A stretch of 64,000 bases of DNA from Distichodus sexfasciatus (taxonomy: Eukaryota > Chordata > Actinopteri > Characiformes > Distichodontidae), in NCBI GenBank assembly GCA_032718565.1, contig JAVGVS010000450.1:150819-214818 (forward strand). The letters are read 5' to 3'. Both the position numbers and the translations under genes were made by a program. Positions 47,101-59,100 of the stretch are shown here, piece by piece; within the stretch, counting starts at the first letter, position 1; the number at the start of each line of letters is the position of its first letter. The notes below the pieces were generated by a model. That model did no database searches. It was given only the letters and a program-made list of their open reading frames with translations, and was not told the origin of the DNA.

Positions 47101-50100
47101 CATACTTTATATATCTCTTCCTTATAGAAGCTGGGCAATAAACCGATCTCGACAGTTTGAGAATTTTGTTCGGATGATGATTTATGGTTGTTCGTTATGG
47201 TTCAAAGTGGCAAGCAGAAGCAACGTTGAAACGACAACCAACCAACGCCGAGTTGTTGCAATTACGACCTCCGTTTAGCAGCTACCGTTACGCCGTGAAG
47301 GTTCAAGTGATTCTGATGTGCGAACAAACGCTGTGTGAAGCATAACTGTTCCCGTCGTGTGATCCTCATTCTGCTGTGTGATGATAACATTTACGTTTAC
47401 AGTATTTAGCAGACCATCTTATCCAGAGCAACTTACAACAGTGCTTTGTGGTCCACAACTGTTCTTAGATCTGTAAGCTGTGTCAACACCTGCAGTTCAA
47501 ACCAAATTACCACAGACTAACTTTTATACTTTGACGAAAAATGGGTTAGAGAAAACGAAAGTTCACAGACAGACACACGTTAGTGGGTGGTTTTTTTTTT
47601 TTTTTTTTTGTATGGGTAAGACAACATAAAAGGTAAATTAGTCCCTTAGATAAGGCTGGGCGATATGGACCAAAAATCATATCTCGATATTTTTTGGTAA
47701 ATGGCGATATACGATATATATCTCAATATTATTTTGGCTGAAGTAATAACAAAACCCAATTCTGGGTCAAAGCCACATGTACCAACTGTCACAGGGGCAC
47801 TTTTATTAAAAACAAACTAAAATATATATTGAATAAAAATGCTCTCTGATTAAAAAATAAAATGTAAATGTAACAGATACAGAGCGAAAAGAAACAAAAA
47901 AGTGCTTCCTCTTTTACAATAACCTGTACAATCAACAAAACTGACTAAACTTGTTCAACTCCTGGTCAGTGTATCCTGTGCAAATCTCAAATAACAAGTC
48001 AAATATTGAGAAAATAAATAACAACAAGCTAGGGCCTAAGAAAAAAAAAAAGTTGGTTGTCAGTTGAGGTCATGGGAGGGTAGGGATTTTTTTCCCCCCC
48101 CAGTGGCAAATTTGGGAAATTTATTTTATTTATTTATCTTCCTTTACAGCAGTGATGTTATTTTTTCATAACACAGCCTACCTGTATGGTGTCACATCAA
48201 CGCCAAAACTAGAGCGTGCAAAATGGCTTGTGCAAAAATTTTGCGGGCGTAAATTTCAGTCACGAGCGCGAATGTGAAACTCAAGAGCACAAAATTAAGA
48301 ATCGAGTGCGTCGTTATGACAAAAAATATCGTGATAATGTTTTTGTTCATATCGCCCAGCTCTAATTCTAGAGTTGTACAATATCATACTATTTTTAATT
48401 GTACAATATTCATACTATCTCTAAATGCCTCACCTTTAAAACATTAAAACATTATTAAGACTTAAATATAATAAATGTTTTTTTATTACTAAAACGTACT
48501 CATCTCATCTCATTAAATCATCAGATTAAAAAAGCAACACGTTAGAGCCGTAATCCCTGCAACATCAACAGACTGAGGAACATTAACAGATACAATTAGA
48601 CTCGGATACTGGCTGAACACATCACACTCAAAATCCTCAAATAACCCACAACTCGTGGGTTATTTGACTACTGATGGTTTTAGCGCCACAGGATTAGGGA
48701 CCGTCACAAAATTGTGTTTAAATTAATCATTTTTGAGATGTTATTCTAACAATAAATATATACGGGTGTAAAATGATTAGCTCTTTACACCACCAGTTTG
48801 ATATTAACACTTCAATAGCTAATTAAGCCAGAAGCTAGCGTGGAAGAGAGGAGCCATGTTTTAGAAGACCTGTTGTAAGTGCTGTTTGTACCTTTGCTAC
48901 TTGCTCCAGCCACCTGCCCAGCGAGATGAACACAAACAGCATTGGCGGTGTGTCGAAGAAGGTGACGGGGTTGATCTTTGCCCTCTCTACCATGGCGACC
49001 AACAGAATGACCACAGAGTAAGTGAAGGCTATGGAAGTGGCCAGGACGATCAGCACGTCCATGTTGGCCGTCCAGTGCTTTAGTGCTTTGAAGGCTTGTG
49101 TGTAGAAGTAGCGGCCCCCGATAAACTGTAGAAAAGAAATCAAAAACAAATTGGAATTTCATCTGATATGGTTTGGGAAAAATTATACAAAAATGACAAT
49201 TATACTGTACACTCCTGAATCAAAAACAAGTGACGGTGAGTATATATACAAAGTTTCATCACTACATGATGTTATATGAATTCAACTAAAAACCATTCAA
49301 CGTCTGTAAGATACGACTTAGGAGCCAAGTTACGAGCCAGCCATCGATATGAGACACTGCTGATCATCTGCTGATTTGACATAACCACCTCGCTTCAAAT
49401 CAAATCACAAAAACAAACTAAAACATGACATTTTTACTTCTCCTCAACCAGACATTTGAACAAAAATGAAGGCAACACCAGGACCATAACTGTAGTCTGA
49501 ATGCAGCTTATAAGTAAATTGTACAGACCCATTTTCTCACCAGACTAAATTAATATTTTATAGTCTATTTGTAAATGCTTGTGTGTCTTATTTATTGCTT
49601 CTAGTCTGTAAGAGCTGGAGCATGTCACCTCGTCTCTCTGTACACATGTATAATAAAGTTGACCCAAGAACAGCCTCCCTGTTCAACAAAAAGTGAGGAT
49701 AAAATACGTATGAGGTCTGATCAACGTTATCATTCTGGATCAAACCTACAGCCTCATTAATCATGAATCAGGGCTGATGGCAGCGCGACAGTTGGTCAAA
49801 GTAAAAGCGAGAGGTTATTTGTCACTGTGCAGAGGTCACATTGAAGGCAGAGCGGAGCGCGAGCGTGAAGGCAGAGCGGAGCGCGAGCGTGAAGGCAGAG
49901 GCGAGAATGAAGGCAGAGTGAAGCACAAGCGTAAAGGCAGAGCGGAGCGCGAGCATGAAGGCAAAGGCGAGAATGAAGGCAGAGTGGAGCGCGAGCGTGA
50001 AGGCAGAGTGGAGCGCGAGGGCAGAGTGGAGCGCGAAGGCAGAGGGGAGCGTGAGCGTGAAGGCAGAATGGAGCGCGAGAATGAAGGCAGAATGGAGCGC

Positions 50101-53100
50101 AAGAATGAAGGCAGAGTGGAACGCGAGAATGAAGGCAGAGTGGAGCGCGAGAATGAAGGCAGAGTGGAGCGCGAGAATGAAGGCAGAGTGGAGCGCGAGC
50201 GTGATGGCAGAGTCGAGCGCGAGAGTGAAGGCAGAGTCGAGCGCGAGAGTGAAGGCAGAGTGAAGCGCAAAGGCAGAGTGGAGCGCGAGCGTGAAGGCAA
50301 AGGCGAGAATGAAGGCAGAGTGGAGCGCAAAGGCAGAGTGGAGCGCGAGCGCGAAAGGCAGACTCGACTGCGTAAAGACAAGAGATTTAGCTTATATACG
50401 CTCCACGGCGTGCTCAGAATTTCGGCACGAAAAAATAACGGCACATATTAAAAAGCCAGAAAGCGCGGCCCGTATAAAATCCGATTTGCGAAAATCCGCT
50501 CAAACTTTGGACATGACTGCGCTAAAAAACACTGCTGCTGTAGTAAGACGGTGCTGGAATGCGAGATACCTGAACGGGCACACAGAAGAGGAAGGAGAGC
50601 AGGTTCATGATGGACAGGCCGGGCAGCAGCTGCTTCTCCAGGAACATGCTGGAATGATACATCTGTCTGTCCTCCCGGGTGGCGTTGTGACGGTGCGACT
50701 CCTCGATGGAGTGGTCCACCACCATCATGTAGATCATCATGCCCATCACCGGAACGCAGAACACCAGGCTGATCAGGAAGGACTTCTTCCATCTGCGTTC
50801 CATAAGGTTTGAGGTTACTTCACTGTGACTTCTCCATGGCCGTGGTGTGACGTCTAGTAACACTCAACACCAAACATATCACTTTGAAACTCGGTCGACA
50901 TTTATCATATTTAGGGGCAGGTCCTTTCGGTGACTCACAGGGTAGTAATGTATGCTACATGAACGATGCTACATACTGTACATTATTATACTTTTCCGTT
51001 CCCAGTTGGCATTGAGAGATTCACGAGGGTTGGGTTCACGAGAAAGACACGCGATTTGAAAACCATTTTAAAAGAAAACCTCAAAGATTTCAAGCTATGA
51101 CTGGAAGACGGTCTTTTATAGGGCTGGGTATCGCTGCTGATTTCCTGAATCGATTCGATTCCGATTCACAAGGTCATGATCCGATTCAACTCTCGATTCG
51201 ATATCGATTTATTTAGAGATTTCTTTGCGTCAATGCTAGTTTTGCTCGGTTATAAAATTAGGCCAGACGGTGATTTGAGCGGAGCAGCTTCAGCCGTGGC
51301 TCTATTTGGTTTGGGTTTCGCCGCTCTCACGTTTTCATAGCTCTCCTTGCCCGCTCGCGAGAAGTCGTGCATAGCCGCAGGAAAAGATCGATCCGCGAAT
51401 TTTTGAATCGATACCGTATTCTTCGAACGAGAATCGATATTGATCGGTGAATCGATTTTTTGAACCCAGCCCTAGTCTTTTATGTGACCAAAAGATAAAA
51501 AGTCAAGCGCAAAACAGTGTATTTAGTGCATGAAGTGACTGGACTCTCTCTCGTATGATTCCTCCTGCATCACGTCACACCATTACTGTGCATCAGCTTC
51601 TAACTTCTAACCGACGTTGTAAATCATCTCATTACACTGCAAAAAATGAAATCTTAACAAGCCAGAAAATTTTAAAAAGAAAAAATAGGTCTTTTTTTTT
51701 TTTTTTTAAGAATCACTGACTTGACTAGACTTGTATGTGTGAGATAAATAATCTAATTTTAACAAACGTCGGCTACAATTATCTTATTAAGAAAGATTTA
51801 TTGATTATAAGAACTTCTTAACATGAAATAAGAACTTTAATTAAGAGAGCGGACAGGTTCTCATGCTCCACTACGAGTTAAGAAATTCATGACAACTTTG
51901 CTTATTTTAAGAATATTAAAGCTAAAAACATGGAAAAATGGAAAGATTTTTTTTCGTGTTTTAGGAGATCTTTACAAGATAAATTTTCTCACTATATTGG
52001 CAGATAATTTTGCTTGATTCTGGTACTTTTTTTCTTATTATCCTTTTCTTTTTCTTATTTTCTGACACTGATTTTTTGCAGTGCAAATCATCAGATTGTA
52101 CATTATAAAATCATCAAAACACAACTCATCTTCTTGCTGCCTTTGCTGTCGTACTGGAAACGTGCGTGTTGATTTTCGCTATATCAACTTGGAACCATAT
52201 TAGCCACCTGATTGGAGGCGAGATCGGACAATCGGCTTTCTCCAACCCTGTGATCGACTGGTGCGTTGGCACATTTTTAACGCAGTTCCAAATGGAGCGA
52301 GCGTGAAGGCGGCGTTGAGCTCGTATTTGAGATTTTGCTGAAAAGATTTCAACTTGTCAGGTTCTCCCTCTCCTTTAACTGATACGGAATAAGAGACAGA
52401 TTTATTCCAGCTTTTACTCAAGTGAGACTGTCAGCGAGTCACAACAAGCTACTCTCAAGCACATAAACAATGTGCTTGAGAGTAAACGGCGTTTTGGGTC
52501 AGTGAAAACGGAGGTTGTTGAAAACTTCGGCCAAAGTGGTGATTTCTGAAAACTCAGTTTCTGCGTTTAGGTGTGGACAAGAAAAACGGACCGCTTCGCG
52601 TCACGCTGTGCGCCGCTCATATGACGTCACAGTATGCGCCGTGTCTACATTAGGTTTTCATTTACAATGCCCGACGGATACAAAGCACAAAGTTACTGTC
52701 CATCCAGTATGAAGGACATAGACGTCAGAGTCCGCTTCGGATACTATTATATTCAACACAGACACTGTCTCTACCCAGTGCTTGCCGCCGGTTTTGGACG
52801 AGACCCAGTCGGAACGGCGGTTGGTGGGACAACTTTGAAAAGGAGCTTGTGCTTCCACAAGAATGGCGAGAGAATGTTCGCGTGTGGAGGACCATGGCAT
52901 GCTTTTGACAGCGTTTTTTGCGATTGCGCGTGGACGGAGATATTTTTGAAAACGTGCTCGTGTGGGCGATTAAACCTCCCAGCGGAAAATCTCCGTTTTC
53001 CAGAAATATCGTGTGGACATGGCCATAGATGTTGCAATGAGGAAAACTGTCTGCAGTCAGTAAACATAGGTTATCCGCATCAACACTTGCAACTTTCATC

Positions 53101-56100
53101 TTTGCCAAGTGTGAAGTGCTGTGCTTTAATCACACACAAGGTGACTGAGTGGCGACGCAGACTACTGCTGTATCTCTGTGCTGTGGTCTAGATGGCTTCA
53201 GAAGCGATCCTTCTTCACCAGAGATGCTTCGAAGCAAATTCAGCCACAAAAAATCATAGAATAACAATTCAAAACATGATCCTGAATAAATTTGTGATGG
53301 CCCTCCACAGCTAAACCAGTAAGCTTGTTGCAATGAGGTTTCCGAGAAAAACTGGCGTTTATGTTGCGTGGGGTAAAATTTTGTATTTTTTGTTTTTAGT
53401 GTTTTGAAATGGAAGAGTCTATACTGTACATTGTCAATAAATTTGGCTGAAAAAACTTACCCCTTTCCATCCTAAAAAGCGTGACTTTCTTGAGGTGAGG
53501 AATTCAATTCCAGCAGAATGTTTAAAGTTTCTGTTTTGACGCTCTACTTCAATATTTCGCTAAATCCACTGGTTGACTAAGCGTCAAGATATTTCTCCGG
53601 AATCATCTTCGTCTCGAGTTCAGTTAACTTCACGCCCAGGTAGGCTATCCGTGTAACAATGAATGCAGCGTAGGCTACAATAATACAAGCGCGTAACCCA
53701 GCGACCCGCTGGCGTCTCTGGTCTTCCGTTGATGATCAACTTCAAAGAGCAGATTTCCTCCGTTTCTCACTTGGCGTGACAGGAGAAACCCGACTCACCC
53801 GAGATGTTGATATCTCAGTCATATGTCGTCCGATTCATTCCATATAGGTATAGTTTTTGAAGCTTGATTGCCCTTTCATGAAAACATAATAACTCAATTT
53901 TGAAAATTTGCGACAAGCGACTGGTTTTACCGTGGAGGTCACACATCATTTAACTCAACATTTTACCTTGATTCTTAAATGACAACTCATTTATTTGACT
54001 TGGCCTTGAGGCGGGGTGGGTCACTACTGTGCGGAGGTGTGAACTGCGATTCTAACTGTTATTCATATACTACCCGGTGCAGTACCTTCTGTGTTTGTGT
54101 CTGACAAGAACTTGAGTAAAATACGACCACCACCACAATCAGAGTCTAGTGAAAAAGATGGCAGCGCTTCGTAGGCGACTCACACATACCGTCAGAATCG
54201 CAAAACATTCAACTTAACGGATATTATATTATTCATTCATCCATCATCCGCACCGCTTAATCCCTATCGAGGTCGCGGGGACCGGAGTCTATCCCGGGAA
54301 CTGCGGGCACAAGGCCAACCCTGGGCAGGCGCACACACACTCACGTCACCTGCCTCACATTACCGAACCAATTTAGAGTCGGCAGTTAACCTATAGTGCA
54401 TGCTTCTGGACTGTAGGAGGAAACCGGAGCGCCTGGAGGAAACCCACGGGAATGCGGAGAGAGCGTGCAAACTCCACACAGAAAGACCCTACGGCCGACC
54501 TGGGGATCAAAGCCTGGACCTTCTTGCTGTGGCGTGGCTCTAACCACTGCGCCACCGTGCCATCCATATTATATTATTATTAACTAGGGCTGCAACTAAC
54601 GAGTATTTTGATAGTGGACTAGTCATCGACTATTAAAAGGATTAGTCGACTAATGGGATTATAAATTGCATAATTATAAAATGGCTCCGATGTAGCTACC
54701 AGCTTTTACATTTAGTATGAGGTTATTTAAATTTTGTGGTAAATAATAAAGACAAGAAAGATAGTTCACTCAAAAGCATATTTTAATAAATAAGTTTCTT
54801 CTTTGTCTTATCTAGTCTTATGATGGCTCCTGGTTTTCTGATGGTACTGAGAAAATGGTAACATACCATTATAACATTTATGAAGCGAGTGACAAAAGGC
54901 GTTGGTTACTTTTACGTTTTAACGTGCTTACAATAAGCGATGTCACGACCCTAACTATTAAATTATAATTATAAGGTCGATAAACTATAACTTTCATTCA
55001 ACGACCGTCATACGTTCATCTTCCTCCGACATCTTTGGTTTCTGTAGGAACTTTCACCAAAGCCAATCACAAAACCAGGAGCCATCGGCCAATAGGATGT
55101 AGCCAAAGCTGCAAAACCCGCCCCAAACTGTCCAAAACCCACACCGTGAAAATCTCACTTTCGAGCAAAAAAAGCTGCTCGTAATGTACGCCCTTTATTG
55201 CCGCGAGGACATTTAACACGCCGAAGAACCAAGACATTCAAGAAAATTACAGTTTAATGCGCAATATTATCACAACCGCGCTTTCGATTCTTCATTTTAT
55301 TGCTCTCGGGTTTCACATTTGCGCTCGCGACTTTGAAATTTACGCCCGCAAATTTTTTTATTTATTTATAATTTCACATTTTTTTGAAATAGCATTCAGC
55401 TGTCACTGAATGCTATTGCGCAAGAGCGAATCTCACCAGAGTGTGGTGTATTGGTGCCGCTATTGGAAGCGGATTACCGCTGGGTTGAAAAAAGGAAGGA
55501 AAAGCGTCTCCTCCGTTTAAAAATACGTCTGGCGACAATTATGCGACAATCAAATTAAATGACAACTATTTTTGTATTATAGAGCTTTGTCGTCGTCCCG
55601 AATATCGTTGCACCCTATTATTAACTGAAGTATTAGTGTTGTTCTGTGCACAAAACAGAAGTAATAGGCGTCGTAGCGTTAATGGCATTGTTGGTGTTTT
55701 AAAGGCTGTGTGATGCTCATGTGGAACACCATCACACATAACATCCAGTTCAACCAAATACAGTAATCCTGCGTTATTAGCGGAATTTACTGGGCGTTCC
55801 CAGGATTTTACCAGCGTATAATGAAAAAGCGTTATTGTGTTTTTGGTTAAAAAAAAAGCCCTATTTTATAGTGTAAACCCTAGGCATATGTCCCTGAGAT
55901 CTGCTCCCAGAACACTTTAATTTCATTTTTAAACTTAGCTTGAAAATGTGGGTAATGCCCATACAGGTGTATTTTTTCTTGATTCATGCAAGGGCACTTT
56001 CTTTCAGGCATATAAACAGATGCATCACAGTAATAAATTAATTATGAATTTTTCAGTAAAAAAAAAAAAAAACAGTAAAATGTAGGTGTAATGACCAATA

Positions 56101-59100
56101 TTTTTTACAGTTCAATAATTTACTGTTCATCAGCGGCGCGTCTTATTGTAAGACACAGACATTGAAGTGGCTGACTGAGCTTAACCGCCTCTTTAATTTA
56201 ATTTTACAGTACAATGTAAAACTATTGGGGTTTTAAAAAACACTCAAGATGAGTCAGGGAATAGGACCTTAATCTGTATGTCTAGGGAAAAGATCTGACT
56301 GTCCCATGCACGTGACGTGACCTGTCTTTCTCGACTGAGGCATAAACATTATAAACAATAGTGGGTTAAATTAAAATATGGAATTCTCTGAAACATAGTA
56401 AATTAGAAAATTAAAAAAAAAACCACAGTCTGAACGGAGCGGTCCAGAAGGCGTCTGGATGTGGCCGTGCAACCCCTTACACTGATTTATACTGTATTTA
56501 GCTGAATTAATATTTGGATTACTATTTATGTTACAAAATGAGTACATTTTTCTTAATAATTTAGAAATAAAATGCGTAAAAAAAATATATTGTCACGAAA
56601 AAAGCAAAAAAAAAAAAGTGGAGAATATTTGCAGGTTCTGCGCTGTTGCGGAGATTTCCGCGTAAAACGAGGAGTTCAGTTCTCGTGAAAAATCCGCGTA
56701 TGACTGGATCCGCGAGTCCTGATCCGCGTATAACTGGGGATTACTGTATTCCCTTTTATTACAGACAAACTCATATTTTAGCTGATAATTAACCAGCGCT
56801 TTACTCACTACACAGCTATTTACTTGATCTCTAACAGCATTTTTTCAAGTATCTAAAACACAGTTTTCTCATTTTTGCAGTACGAAAAAGACTGTTGGGG
56901 CTTGGACTTCGATATCCTTTCAACGCTTATTTTCATCGTTCCAATGATATCAAACCCTAAATTTGGAGTCTCTGTGACTCTTTTCTGCCAGATCAAGTCA
57001 CACACACACACACACACATCCTGTTAACGTCCTACCGAAACCATCATATATTAAACACTTTCTGTGAACGCTCAACACATCACCAGGAAGCCTCACCTCA
57101 ATTAACCGGATGACGTCTCGGGGGCCGGTCACCTCGGGGTCGTATTTAACGTGGGCTTTGTTGGTTGCCAAGGCGACCGAGGCATAGACGATGCCTTTCT
57201 GTTTCATCAGGCTGGATTCGATTTTGTGGACGCAGGAGGCGCACGTCATCCCTCTGACCTGTTAATCCGAAGACACCAGACTGTCAGACTGCTGCGAGAA
57301 GAAGCCCTCCACACCGTCTGAAGGTTTAGATACAGTAAGAGCTGCAACAAGAAGTGGTTCCGACCTCTAATTTCAGAAATTTATTTGAAAGGATTTAACA
57401 TCAGGGATGCACGATGTGGGAATTACGGGCAGAGTCGAGCGCGTAAAGACAAGAGACTTTATTTGCCCAAGTTTCACTGCACGCTCAGAATTTTGGCACA
57501 AAAACACCACCATTTCTAACACAGCGCCACGTCAAGCGAGAGTGAAAGCAGAGTGGAGCGAGGGCGCAGCATTTCCAGCGTAGTGCACAACTTTTAAGCC
57601 AAACGGGGCACGTGTGACACTCCATGCGCACTACCTAGCGCGTAGAGAGCCGTTAAGCTGTTTCCTGAGATGCATACTACCACATAGAAAAGTATGATAA
57701 CAGTGCCTTACCTACCATACTATTACGTGTGGCAGTACGCAGTTTGGGACACAGCCCCTGTGCAGGCTCACAGTCGCTAAGGCATCGTCCACACGGACGT
57801 TGGAAATGAACGCCCTCTGAACGCCATACACGTTTTTGCTGCGTTTTGTAGCTGCGGCGTTTCACTGGCGTTCGCAATAGCGTCGCTTTCCTCGCGTTCG
57901 TCGGGATTTCGACGCCAAGAAAACGTTGCATGCGGCGTTTATTTGACGTCGCCACGAACGGCAGAAAAACGCCTGGTTCAGACGTCCGTGTGAACGAGGC
58001 CGAAGTGAGGCAAACGCGCAATTTACTCAGTAAAAATTGTTTCCGTTCGAGCACGTAAACACAAGAGATTTGGCTTGTGAACGTCCCACTGCGCGCTTAG
58101 AATAACTCCATACATTTTAAGACAGAAGGCGCGAGCCGTATAAAAATCCCACCTCGAACTTGCCTGGCACAAGCATACAATACATGCGTCGTCAAGTTCC
58201 GGCTGGAAATATTGGGCAAATCTACGCATTGATCCGATGACGTAAAACTAATTATTGTCCGATGCCGGTATCATCGTGCACGGCTATTTAAAACACCTTT
58301 TATTCCGATTTGTCTATCTAATCAATTCATCAAAACACTGACTGCAGTCCTAGTTGAGTTTAATCAAAGCGGTACGAACCACGAGCTCCAGAGAGCCGTC
58401 GGAGCCGTCGTAGTTCTCCATGACGGAGGCGGTGAAGCCCAGCTCTTTGATGCACTCAGCAATGCGCAGAGGGTCGATGAGCGCTGGACTGTAACGGACT
58501 TCTGCTTTGCTGGCCATGAGAGCCACCAGCACCGAGTGCACACCTGTAGTCAACACACAACTCGGGAAATAAGACATAAAATCACACTGCTAGACATCAT
58601 TATTTTTAGACAACACATGATTTTCATAATTACATACAGTACTAGGGGCACAGAAAAAAAAAAAAATCATGTATTCCACAAAAAAAAGAAAAAATAAAAT
58701 CGATTCATATGTTTTCAACCAAGGTACTGGCATTAGTTCTCTTTCCTCCCGACACGAGTCCACAACGGGTGTGTTTCATATCCTACCGTTCACGCTAATC
58801 CCAGGATAAATTCCGACCCCGGGGTAAAAAGGAACTTCGCGATATTCTGGAATGAAATCACATCGTTACACCGCGAGCGTCCGCTAACTTAGGCTACACC
58901 TGCACGACGTAATGAACGTGACGCGGTGGGGCGGCAGTTCGGCGGTAGGGCTGGGTTCAAAAAAAAAAAAAAACGATTCGCCGATCAACATCGATTCTCG
59001 TTCGAAAAATACGATATCGATTCAAAAATTCGCAGATGGATCTTTTCCTGTGGCTATGCACTACTTATCGCGACCGCGCAAGGAGAGCTATAAAAACGTG

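Noticed and set aside
49777..50451. 224-residue plus frame of EGRVERE repeats and its 202-residue minus partner
   Set aside because: Generated by a minisatellite whose unit is a multiple of three; both strands are open, so there is no evidence of selection.
52634..53191. 185-residue plus frame
   Set aside because: Lies mostly within the MITE-family copy at 52490-53035; only part of the family carries the interior and no transposase similarity was seen.
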